From the NCBI GenBank assembly GCA_963920525.1, contig OY986440.1:17068210-17132209 (forward strand): DNA of 64,000 nt. The letters are read 5' to 3'. Both the position numbers and the translations under genes were made by a program. The notes beneath the pieces are model-generated. The model was not told where the DNA came from, did no database searches, and saw only the letters and a list, made by a program, of their open reading frames with translations. This DNA comes from Dichetophora obliterata. Taxonomy: Eukaryota > Arthropoda > Insecta > Diptera > Sciomyzidae. Below, piece by piece: positions 20,731 through 31,423 of the stretch (positions are counted from its first letter, which is position 1; every line of letters begins with the position of its first letter).

Positions 20731-23700
20731 CCATTAGCGGTTCTCGGTCAAACCCTGTTATCCTTAAAAGAGATAACAAACAAAATACTTTGAATACAAC
20801 TTTTAATAATACATCTGTTCCAGTTTTAGGACCAAGTAAACCTTTTCATGTTCGATTAGCAGATTACAATAGTGTCAGAGAAAGAATTTTCGATGGTTTT
20901 CCATCACAAAAAGCTCCTACACGTTCAAGTTTGCGAATTAATTCATTTTGGAAAAAGATAAAATTAAATAGAAAAAAGTTTGTTAGTTCAGTTATAAATG
21001 AGACCACTGATTTGCGACCGTATGCTGACGTGTGCATATTTGGAAAAACGATGAAAGGACTCTTAGATACCGGAGCATCCATAAGCTGCATCGGTGCTCA
21101 AGCAGCATTCGAATATTTGTCGAAAAATGAGCCTCTAAAGAAAATTAGATCTTCTATACGAACTGCTGACGGCAAATCACAGAATATTGTTGGACAAGTG
21201 GATACAACTATCACGTTTCGCGGAGTTTCAAAACCTATATCTCTCTTCGTTATTCCGAGTTTGTCGCAAGATTTGTACCTAGGGATAGATTTTTGGAATA
21301 GTTTTGAGCTTTTACCATTAAATTTTCTTTGTGAAATTAATCCGATTAAGGAACCTGAGGATACCGAAAGGCATTGTTTATCCGAAGTACAACAAAAACA
21401 TCTTCAAAAAGTCATTAATCTATTTCCATCTTTTGGTAAAGAAGGGCTTGGCAAAACAGGGCTAATTTCACATGTGATTGATGTTGGGGATACAAAAGCT
21501 ATTAAGCAAAGGCATTTCCAGGTTTCACCTGCCATAGAAAAATTGATTTACGCTGAAGTAGACAGAATGATTGAGCTAGGGGTAATTGAGGAATCAGAAA
21601 GTGCGTGGTCGTCTCCAATTGTTCTTGTTAGAAAGCCGGGAAAGGTAAGACTTTGTCTTGATAGTAGGAAGGTTAATGCAGTTACAGTCAAGGACGCATA
21701 CCCTCTGCCAAATATCGATGGAATATTAAGCAGGCTCCCAAAGGCCGAATTTATTACGAGTCTTGATTTAAAAGATGCATTCTGGCAAATCCCTTTAGAT
21801 ATTGCGTCCAGGGACAAAACTGCATTTACCGTTCCAGGTAGGCCTTTGTATCAATACAAGGTCATGCCTTTCGGCTTATGCAATGCACCACAGACTATGT
21901 CCCGCTTAATGGACAAAGTAGTTCCCGCCCAACTTAGATCAGAAGTATTCATATATCTAGATGACTTGTTAGTGATATCCGAGAGTTTTGAAAAACATTT
22001 GAGAGTGCTGGAGGAGGTTGCTCTTCATATTCGTAAAGCAGGCTTAACGATAAATGTAGAAAAGAGTAAGTTCTGTTTGCGAGAAGTGAAATATCTAGGC
22101 CATCTTGTGGGAAAAGGGACAATTCGAACAGATCCGGAAAAAGTTTCTGCCATCACTGAGTTTCCTATACCGAGGTCTGTTAAGCAGATTCGTAGATTTT
22201 TAGGTATGTCAGGATGGTACCGAAAGTTTATAAAGAACTATGCTTCAATAACTGCCCCCCTCACTGACTTGTTGAAAAATAAACGTAGATTTGCTTGGAA
22301 CAATGAAGCGCAAAAGGCCTTTGAAGACTTAAAGACCATTTTGAGCACCGCCCCTGTCTTGCACAGCCCTAATTTCTCACAACCATTCTTTATACATTGT
22401 GATGCGTGCAATACAGGAATAGGAAGTGTTTTGGTTCAGATAAATACGGAGGGTGAAGAGTTTCCAATTGCCTATATGTCAAAGAAGCTCAACCAAGCCC
22501 AACGTAGTTATTCAGTTACCGAACAGGAATGTTTAGCTGCAATGTTAAGCATAAAAAAATTTAGGCCTTATGTGGAAGGACATGAGTTTACTATTGTGAC
22601 TGATCATGCTTCACTAAAGTGGCTTATGTCTCAAACAGACCTTAGCTCGCGGTTAGCTCGATGGGCTTTGAAACTTCAAGGGTTCTCATTCAAAATACAA
22701 CATAGGAAGGGTAGTCAGAACATAGTTCCAGATGCGCTGTCTCGAGTAAACACTGTCGATTTGTCTGCTATAGAAAAAGACCTTGCTTTTGTTGTTTTAA
22801 ACTCACCACATTTTAAGTCAAACGAATATGAAACGCTAATAAATAAAATTAAACAAAATCAAGATAAGTTCCCAGACATTAAAATAGTGGATAACTATTT
22901 GTATAGACGAACTGAACACGCTTCTGGCGAGCAGCTCCATGATGACCTTATATGGAAACTCTGGATACCGAAAGAATTAGTAAGTGAAGTTTTAGCTAAT
23001 GCTCACGATAGTCCTTTGGCTGCACATGGTGGGATTAATAAAACTTTAGAGCGCATTCGACGTTTCTATTTTTGGCCTAATTTGGTAAATGATGTGAAAA
23101 ACTTCGTGAACTCTTGTGAGATATGTAAAGTATCTAAACACCCAAATTTTATCTTGCGTCCGCCAATGGGAAAAACATCAGAAACTAGCAGATGTTTTCA
23201 AAAACTTTACGTAGATTTCCTGGGCCCATACCCCAGATCAAGGGCAGCAAATGTTGGTATTTTTATAATACTAGATCATTTTTCAAAGTATCCGTTTTTG
23301 CAGCCAGTAAAAAAATTTACAGCAGACGTTGTGGTCAAATATCTGGAGCAAGATATTTTTCATGCCTTTGGTGTTCCTGAAACCATTGTTTCTGACAACG
23401 GCTCCCAGTTTAAATCACATATATTTAATAATTTACTCCAAAAATACAATATAAAACACGTTTATACCGCAGTGCATTCACCGCAATCTAACGCCTCTGA
23501 ACGCGTCAACCGTTCAGTAATTGCTGCAATTAAGGCCTATATAAAACCGGATCAGAAAAACTGGGACGAAAATCTAAGTAATATATGTTGCTCATTGCGT
23601 TCTGCAGTACATACATCAATAGGTACCTCTCCCTATTTCATGGCTTTTGGCCAACATATGCTGACAGATGGATCCATGTACCCTTTGTTGAGAAATTTAG

Positions 23701-24029
23701 AGATGCTTGAAGATCGCGCAGTTAGGTTTAATAAAGAAGACTCCAGGGAAATTGTTCGAAGCAAAGCTTGCAACAATATGATAAAGCAACAGCAGCGGAA
23801 TGAACGGTCGTATAATCTGCGAACAAGAGAAGTTTCATACGACGTAGGGCAGGAGGTTTTTCGACGAAACTTCCAACAGAGCAACTTTGAAAAAGGTTTT
23901 AACGCAAAGTTGGCTCCAATTTTTATTAAGTCTCGTGTGCGGAAAAAACTTGGCAATTGCTACTATGAGTTGGAAGACTTACAGGGACGTTGTGTTGGTA
24001 CATACCACGCAAAAGATATCAGACAATAG
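20650..24029 (+). CDS. pol: E2 Pol polyprotein
   Basis: Continuous -1 frame after the gag heptamer. Protease has LLDTGASISCIG at ~21060. RT includes GVIEESESAWSSPIVLV, RLCLDSRKVN and the catalytic YLDD at ~21955. RNase H has CDACNTGIGSVLVQ and TDHASLKWLM. Integrase has the HHCC finger (AHDSPLAAHGG...CEICK), the DDE triad (YVDFLGP, VSDNGSQF, SNASERVN) and a C-terminal tail ending HAKDIRQ. No stop or frame change was seen, so the enzyme set looks complete. No env follows; only about 215 bases separate the stop from the LTR. Confidence 0.93.
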
Positions 24030-24244
24030 GAAACATATTCTCTCAGCTTAGAGATAAAACATTTTAGGATAGCGGTAACACTTGTGTAGAGAAATACTTT
24101 AAAAAAAAAAAAAAAAAAACAAAAAAAAAGCCATTTTGAATTCTAAGCCAACCGACAGTTGAGTTTTGTTGTATCCTATTGCTACAAGCGGTTATCAGTT
24201 TTTGTGAGTTTTCCTCCCAAAATCTGATCTTGGCGGGGGGGAAT
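24030..24244 (+). other. E2 3' untranslated segment and polypurine tract
   Basis: Contains an A run (24101-24119) and ends in a G-rich tract (GGCGGGGGGGAAT, 24232-24244) abutting the 3' LTR, the expected plus-strand primer. Confidence 0.7.
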
Positions 24245-26815
24245 TGTAATGGCGCTTGTAGCCAACCTTTTGTTTTGCTTTTGCTTTCTTTCCATAAATT
24301 ACTTGGCCTTAAGCTCAAAATTTTACCCTTGCTAAATCATCAAAAGTCCTAATTAATTGCATAAATCTTACTTGTTTTTTTATATTTTGTGCTGACATTA
24401 AAATTCAAGCGTCATCTAGTGACTGAATTCCGCACCTTCAGGTGTAAGAAACCCAAAAGTTACAACACTGTTTACTATAATAACCGATACATTCAATTCT
24501 TTATTTCCAAATTCTTAGCCAAATTTCCCCTTATAATGGAATAGAAACGCTAATCTCTCAAATTTTGCTAAATCAGCATAGAATTTGTCGCTTTGCTAGC
24601 CAAAAACTAAAACTTAAACTGCCTTTCCTGATCTTGTCTTCGAAGAAGAAACATCACAGTGAATACGCTAAAATTTTTCAATAAAAAAAAAATATGTATA
24701 TATATATTATACATATATAAAAATCACTTAATTATAAGTTTTTGTGACCTCTATAAAATTTAAAATTTTTAAGGGCAATACAAGCACTTAAGAAAAAGCC
24801 GTGCTAAATAAAAGCAAACGCAAGATAGCAGAAAATCATAAAATCATTAAATTGGCTACCGGATCCATAAAACTTTCGTTTTACAAACTTAATAGTTGGT
24901 GCCAAATCCTAAAACGGATTGGCACCAGGTTCTATTTTTATTTTCTGTATATCAGAAATATTGTCTACGAATGTTGAGCTCCTCTCAGGCCACCAAGTTT
25001 CGTTTGCTAACGGACAACTTCCAACTTCTCTAAGCTTGACCACAAAAATTCAAAGCAAGCAGAGCAAGCATCGACGAAAAGGAAAAATCACCAGTTCACC
25101 GGCACTTTCGTAGCTAGCGTGGTATGAAAAATTCGCAGCGAACAAGTAAAAAAATTTTAAAAATTGGCTTACGCGTTAATTTAAAGACCTACAGACTAAT
25201 TAGTTAAAAAAAAAAAACAATTTGAAAGAAAGTTTAATTCTAAAATGCATTTAAAAGTTTCCTAAAATACATTCATAAAAAGAAAAAAAAAAATAGAATT
25301 AAAAACGCTAAATATTGATCTTAAATCTAATTAAAGCTATTAAAGTGAGAAAAAAAAGATTAGCATTTAAGTTAAAATATTGATATACATACAAAAAAAA
25401 AAGTGATCATGTTTTAAAGAGAAAGAAAAAAATCATAGTTATATGTACACACTAAATAAGCAAAGAAAAAAAAACTAACAATATTCTTCTGAAAAATTTT
25501 GTGAAAATTTGTTCTTAAAATTAACAAGTTAGTTGCAGCAATATATTTTAGTGGAGCAACATGGCTTAAATAAAAATTGGTAAGAAAACTTGCTAAAACA
25601 ACAAATTCTAATATGTCTGCCCAATTCCAATAAAATATATCGCATGCGATAAATTTCTGTTAGTGCTTCTAACATGTTTTCGCTCTTCGCGAAAATAATT
25701 TAGTTCAATTTAAGTGTGTATACAAAAGAAAAAAAAAAAAACAAGAGAGTGACTTGATAAATTCTTGCTTTAAGTTTAATTCTAATGTGTATATGGTAAA
25801 AGCAATTGCTGTTAATGTTGTTGTAGTTAAACACCACAAACTCTTTAAATCAACGCAAATCGACTCACACCTTGAAAGATCTTTCATCGATGGAGCGACT
25901 CTTCAAATTCTCGTAAGTTTTTTGTTTACTTTTGTATATTAATTTTATGCTGGCAACATTTAAAGTAATAGTGGGAGAGTTTTTTTGTTGGTTCCGTAAA
26001 TTTTAATTAACTTAGCTGAAAGTAATGTAAAATAATAAGATGATTTTCTTTCTTTTGGTTATTATTTAATTTCATGCTTTTATTTCATACTTATAATTAA
26101 TAATACAAAAATAATATAATAATAATTTAAACATTTGTTCCCTTAAAATTCTTAATAATAATACAAACGGTGAGATGTCACAAAAATAAATAAAAACAAC
26201 AACAATTTTATACAGCATCTCACCATTACTACGCTCTTTTAGATTCTACATTAAACACATATTTTGGTTATGTTATTTGATTATTTTTGTAACTTATGTT
26301 AAGATATTTTTATTATAAAACCAATGAATACGCATCCTATGGGTTGAATTTATATTTATTTTCATTAATAAATTTAATTTAAATGGATAACTAAATTGGC
26401 TACTGTTTTGATTTCGCGCATTTTCATGTAGAAGTTTTGTTGTGATGTATGTTTGGGATCATTGATTAATAAATTTAATTTGGATCATTAGCAATGATCA
26501 GGTTGGGAGGGCACATACTATGTTGTAGCAAATTCAGTTTTGCACAGCTAAAACATCCTTCGACTAGGATGTTTGTACGGCAGTAGGATACCTTCTTCTT
26601 TTTAATTTTTTTGTTACATAATAATATAATCATTAAGCACGTAATTTAAAATAGTTTCTGTGGCAACGAATGATGATCAGGTATAAGGTAGAACGAATCC
26701 CATCCCATATACGAGAGCTAGAGCCGGAGCTCCAAACGTGCTACCACTATCTTATGCTTGAATAAAAATGCTAGATACTTTGTGAAAATTAAAAATGATT
26801 TCGTTGCATGCTACA
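24245..26815 (+). repeat. E2 3' LTR (2571 bp)
   Basis: Direct repeat of 15732-18302, followed by the GGGG duplication at 26816-26819. Confidence 0.92.
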
Positions 26816-26819
26816 GGGG

Positions 26820-27422
26820 CTGAAACACAACTACCACATGTTAAACAAATTCGTTTTGCTCACTAAAATTATTGGAAGCAATAATGTTCTATGTGGATTT
26901 CCCTCCTGACCATTCTCAATATTGGCTACATTATCAACACCCTGCCTGCATTAAACCTTGAAACTTTCGCCGGCGTACTAGGCAATACCATATGATCACA
27001 ACTATTTTTGTTTGCTCACACATTTTGGCGCTCAGCAAAGTAGTGGCAGTTTATTCAGAAGGTTAATTTTATGTAAACATATGATACATCTTATATGTAT
27101 GAATAATTTAGTAATCATTTTAAAAATGTTTGCATCTCTTTCAGCTATTGGATTCACTGGCTAAGCTGTTACTATATGTTACGTCCAAAAACGTTTTGCC
27201 TACCACTATATTGCATGACAATACTGCCAGCAGATTTTATTATATTTACTCTGAAGACTATGGCTGAGTTCCTAAATGCATTAATACAATGCATTAGTGT
27301 TTTTTATTTGAAATTGGTCCGAAACTTTTTAACCAAAACTGCGCAACTATACTATTTTTGATACTAAACTTAGCACCAATTCAAAATAAAACACATGCAT
27401 TGCATAAATACATTTAGGTACT
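26820..27422. other. Harbinger intron remnant, no gene seen
   Basis: Right-hand continuation of the sequence cut by E2. Short frames only, with no recognisable motif. Confidence 0.45.
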
Positions 27423-27633
27423 CAGGGGCCTTCCTCTGTAATGCGATTCGAAAATAAAATCACACCATGTAAATTAAGATTACTAAATGGCAGTAACTTC
27501 TATCTTTGCTTTAAAATGCTGTTTTTGTTTGCATTGAATTCGAAATATTCAAAAATTTGTCAAAAACCATGAAATTCATTTTGTTTTCGAATCGCATTTG
27601 CTTTTCGAATGGCATTACAGAGAAAGGCCACTG
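27423..27633. mobile_element. MITE with CAGKGGCC termini (211 bp)
   Basis: The left end CAGGGGCCTTCCTCTGTAAT is matched by an inverted right end whose complement reads CAGTGGCCTTTCTCTGTAAT, continuing GCNATTCGAAAA. The CAG start suggests a hAT-type MITE, but no 8-bp duplication is evident. Confidence 0.65.
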
Positions 27634-27908
27634 CCTATCTCAGCATAGAAGATACATTGAGCATGTTGAGCCTACATTTAAATTGCATCACAACGTCTAA
27701 GTGTTTGGTTGTATTACACTACGGTCAACTACTCCACCGCCGTTGCTGCATGCTATCAAAACGATATGTGGTTAGGTACTTCATCTGTGCATGGCAGAAA
27801 CGGTTTGGGTGGGACTCTTACGAAAAATAAATTAAGAATCGACAATTACACGCAGTGATTTACAACGAAAATAGAAGGAAGAACAGGCGCTATCCTTAGC
27901 TGTTAATA

Positions 27909-28067
27909 GCTGCGTTTTTTTCAACAATTTGCTCTACTCCGGAACAAAACTTTATATACAAAACAAAAACAAAATTACACCAGAAATAAAGCAAGTGTAG
28001 ATTTTTGGAGCAAAGTAGATGTAGCAATTTACACCGGAGTAGAGCAAATTGTTGGAAAAACCGCAGC
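27909..28067. mobile_element. Foldback MITE with TAATA duplication (159 bp)
   Basis: Ends GCTGCG...CGCAGC; the inverted repeat covers CAACAATTTGCTCTACTCCGG on both sides. Directly flanked by TAATA (27904-27908, 28068-28072). Confidence 0.7.
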
Positions 28068-28072
28068 TAATA

Positions 28073-28756
28073 TTGAATTAAATTAGTTCTATTGTAAAAA
28101 AGTTAAGACATTAAGAAATGTGTCATAATATTAGGCCGTTACTCTGCCTTTTTCTTATGCTAGTCATACACAAAACAATTCGATCGTCAACTGGGTCTGT
28201 TGTTGCTCAAATCAAAGCTTGTATAGCTTTGTCAATTGATCAGTTTGGCAGTTGTCGAGTTGGTTGATGAAAAATCAAAAGATTTTGATATTTCAAAGTT
28301 TCCTGGCAAGCCTTTTAATTCAATTGCGCTGTGTATGGTCAAATCGTCTGATTAGGTGCCAATATACATTTTCTTAACTGTCGTTTTTGAAAAACATTTT
28401 AAAATTGTCTTTAATTTAATTATATTATAATAATTAAATAAAATAATAGTAGTAAATAAAATTGCATTGGGCATTACCAATATTCGATATAATGCCTACT
28501 CTAAATTCAGTTGAGCTTTTCTGACATTATTTCTATAGAATTTGTTGTCAAAAAGTTTACACCAAATTAAGAGTCGAGATTAATATTACTATTGGTAAGG
28601 CCCATTGATTCTAACCTAATAAAATATATTTTACAGTTGAAAGAAAATCTTGGACGAGTCATACACAACAAAATCCAATTGTCAATTGAGTCTTTCAATT
28701 GAATTGATTCTCGGCAGTTATTGATCGGCAGTTATTGATTCTAACCAGCAGTTAGC
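28073..28756. other. AT-rich repeats, no gene seen
   Basis: Two related motifs (GTCATACACAAAACAATTCGA at about 28163 and a similar GTCATACACAACAAAATCC at about 28658) hint at another decayed MITE. Nothing codes. Confidence 0.4.
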
Positions 28757-29003
28757 AAAAAAGCTCTTTCTCAATGTTCGGTTAAGGCTTAACTGTCAGT
28801 TAAGTGTTGATTAAGTTAACGACAAGTTGTGGTTTTGGTTAGCTGCTAATCGAAGGAACAGCTGACATGATTACAAAATTACAAAAAACCGACGGTTATT
28901 TAACCAGCACTTGGTGAAATTCAAAATTATTTTTTTAGCTATCATATGGTTAGCTAACTCCTGGTTAAGATCTTTACTAAACGGACATTGAGAAAATGGC
29001 CCT
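28757..29003. mobile_element. MITE family M2, copy A
   Basis: Similar along its length to 48446-48686: shared TTTCTCAATGTTCGGTTAAGG, TAACGACAAGTTGT, GCTAATCGAAGGAACAGCTG and AGCTATCATATGGTTAGC. The right end (ATTGAGAAAATGGCCC) is the diverged inverted terminus; the left end is shorter than in copy B. Confidence 0.6.
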
Positions 29004-29340
29004 TAATTGCAATCAAATTAAACTATAGATAATTGTAAAATAATAGTTTACAAATAATTTATTTAATTTTAAAACGATGCCAAAGGTTATGGAAAACCTA
29101 TAAGTACGATTGAGCTATAATTTTTATTTATGTTTATTATAACAAAAACTATAATATTACCTACAATCATCCCTAATAATGAAAACCCGTTTTTAAGAAC
29201 ATTTCAAAGGTAAATAAATAAATATTTTCATTAATGTGGTCTAATTGGTTAATAATAGGTAATCTTATAGTTTTTAGTGTTATCTTTGATATAAGCAAAG
29301 AATTTTTCATTTATAATTTTATTATATAAAAGGGTTTTAC

Positions 29341-30062
29341 CTCCATCCTGCATTCTGACTCATTTTCGGACAGTAAAACCTCAACGTCAGGGAATACTCC
29401 AGAAGCTCTCTAAAATGGTTTGAAAAATAAAATTTAGCTAAAAATCTGAGTTTAAACATGTATATTAAACTTACCATTGGATCAGTTACCATATAACCGA
29501 AAACTGCTTATTTTCGCATTATGCCAACTATCCGCTCATCTAGCTCAGTTAGCTTCTTGGTGGTACAAATAGTGCCTCCTCCAGTTTTCTCCATTTCGGC
29601 TTTCAACTCTTGAGCTTTTTGCTTTGCCTTGCTCCTAATAATAAAATACTTTGAAGGATTTATATGCTAAACAAAATTGCCGAGAATACTAAAGAGAAGC
29701 TTAATTCCAAGACAAGATTGTTTAGCATATATGACAACTTTGCTTACCTTATATTCGCCCAAGCTTTTTTCCAGCCCTCACCGCTTTTTGACGCTCCAGC
29801 CAGACCGTTTACAATATCGGAAACCACCGTCTATTGCTCCGCCAAACTTTTGCAGCCAGAATCATTGACAAATCTGAAATAACATTCTTATTAAAATATA
29901 CAACGTTAATAGAAATTAAAGTGGTTTTTACTATCGTTTACTTTCACTTTAAAAATGCAGATTCCTTTTGTACCTATCGTGAGCAAAGTCGCGGTGCTCC
30001 TCTAAATATTGCACCAACGCGATCTTCTGTTCCTTCGTTATTCGTCGGTTGTTTGCTTCCAT
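29341..30062 (-). pseudogene. Exons 1-4 of Harbinger Myb/SANT-like protein
   Basis: Minus-strand exons 29974-30062, 29748-29873, 29475-29634 and 29341-29409, all joined by GT-AG introns in consistent phase. Exon 1 (MEANNRRITKEQKIALVQYL) and exon 2 (GWKKAWANIR) make up a Myb/SANT-like domain of the type in zeste and Harbinger partner proteins. Exon 3 has the familiar ELKAEMEKTGGG motif. Exon 4 is acidic and ends at a phase-0 donor. Two stops break it: a TAG in exon 2 where the family usually has a Trp, and a TAA in exon 3. The matching last exon is at 6413-6778, about 22.5 kb away across E1 and E2. A family protein of this kind would bind transposon ends and bring in the transposase. Confidence 0.65.
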
Positions 30063-30458
30063 TGGTCCTAAAATCATTTAAAATATCTTCATAATATATT
30101 TTTTTTACATTAATAAGTAGAAAATTACCTTAACTATTGAAAAATCTTCTTATTTTACTTTTAGCGGCAACAAAAAACTGGGCACTTAAATTTTTGCTAA
30201 AAACAAAATAAGATTTGCTTTAAAACGCTAAAAACCCGTTCAGAATCGCAAAAGTCGCTTAAATTTTAGCGTTGCCAACAGCTGTTTCATCCTTCGTTAA
30301 CTTTCGTTCAGTTGCTAATAATTTTAGAGAATAGGCGACAGAAATTTAGCGATAATCAGGTTCAGAATAGAAAAATCGCTAAAATTCTTTTAGCAGAGAA
30401 AATTTAGCTTTAGCGTTACAAATTAAGCTTTGGCGATTTTTAGAATCCAGCCTCTGAT
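30063..30458 (-). other. Harbinger right subterminal region and terminus
   Basis: Dense inverted motifs TTTAGCG/CGCTAAA and GATTCTGAAC, running up to a terminal GGCTGGATTCTAAAAATCGC (minus strand) where env homology starts. Likely transposase- or Myb-binding sites. The left counterpart was not found. Confidence 0.45.
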
Positions 30459-31420
30459 GCTGTTTGACAAGTTGCAGTATAGTTATTCATTAGTTGTTCC
30501 ACACAAGGACTTTCCGTCTTAGGTTCGCAGAATGTTGTTATTGCAGCGCTCTTGCAGTTCTTCATCGGAATCATTTGGTTCGCACATTTGGCTATTATGT
30601 TTGTTTCTAACAATAAAACTGACTTATTATGAACTACAGGGTATAACATTAATTTCTTACAATCTTTTCAATTAATGGATATCGGATTAAAAACAATATT
30701 TCTTCATCATTTTGAAAAATTTTTAACTCAGAGTTACTTACAATATCATTAACAGAGATATCCATAAATTTTTCAGACATAATTATTTGTTCAATTTATT
30801 TTGCTATCTAATAACGTGGGATTTACTAATTTTATTTTCCCAACATTATCGCGTACATTATATTATTTAGGTCAATTATTATGGCTCTATTTCTACTTAG
30901 TATTAGCTCATCAAGGTGTCCTGTGGTAAGTGTTTGTGTTTTTGTGTTATTAAGTAATTTATTAATTGTGTCAGTTATCTTGTTTATTTGATTTTGTATG
31001 TTCGTGTTTATGTTTATTTGTCTTTCATGTGATTCTATTAAGTTCTTCTGTTTATTTTTTAGTTCGTTAAAGTCGTCAAAATCTGGAGTGCCTGCTATTA
31101 CTTTCAGTGTTGTTCCTATAAAATTTAAGCTTCTCGCATGTCTATGATGGGTTTGTAGTGACTCGAGGAGACGAGAGATCTGATCGTTATCAGCTTGCAA
31201 AAGTTTTTTAACTGGAGATATCGGAAATAGATTTAAAAGTTTTTCATTCTCGTCCACAACTGCCTTGTATGCTGAAAGATTTGTTCGATGTATTATGGAT
31301 TTTAATTTGGTATAGACTGCTATTTTTCCACTGGAAATTGGAATGTAGAATGAGTCTGAGTAGTCCAGTAGCTTTTCAAAGGATGGACCAATGAATATCA
31401 GTGAGATTCTGCAATGAAAT
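30458..31420 (-). pseudogene. env: E3 env, N-terminal two-thirds
   Basis: The minus strand matches the E1 Env over the conserved segment HARSLNFIGTTLKVIAGTPD and further down into a cysteine-rich part (KNCKSAAITTFCEPK, SPCVEQLMNNY). An acceptor-like TTGCAG precedes the frame near 31410, consistent with a spliced env RNA. The frame changes near 30834 and again near 30655-30795. It then stops matching Env at 30458, where the Harbinger terminus begins. The membrane anchor is at 4399-4575. Not functional in this form. Confidence 0.75.
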
Positions 31421-31423
31421 AGT

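Larger units (their letters stand above)
15732..26815 (+). mobile_element. E2: Ty3/gypsy element with giant LTRs (Osvaldo/Ulysses-like)
   Basis: The element is 11.08 kb. LTRs of 2571 bp run TGTAATGG...GCTACA and are flanked by a GGGG duplication (15728-15731, 26816-26819). The internal part carries a tRNA-Lys primer-binding site, a long leader, gag (with RING and zinc knuckle), pol in -1 and no env. LTRs differ by eye only in two homopolymer lengths (A run near 17216/25729, T run near 17466/25980), so the copy is young and its genes look intact. Long LTRs, a tRNA-Lys site and absence of env recall the Osvaldo/Ulysses lineage; that placement is inferred and needs an RT phylogeny. Confidence 0.9.
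4576..30458. mobile_element. PIF/Harbinger element carrying nested retroelements
   Basis: The left part (4592-6778) holds a DDE transposase (+) and the last exon of a Myb/SANT-like protein (-). The right part (29341-30062) holds exons 1-4 of a Myb/SANT-like protein (-), with exon phase matching the distant last exon. Beyond it lies a subterminal region full of inverted TTTAGCG/CGCTAAA motifs, ending near 30458 at a terminal motif that reads GGCTGGATTCTAAAAATCGC on the minus strand. No matching left terminus is found near 4576; a deletion there would also explain the missing env segment. Without E1 and E2 the element would be about 6.6 kb, still including several MITEs. Confidence 0.55.
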
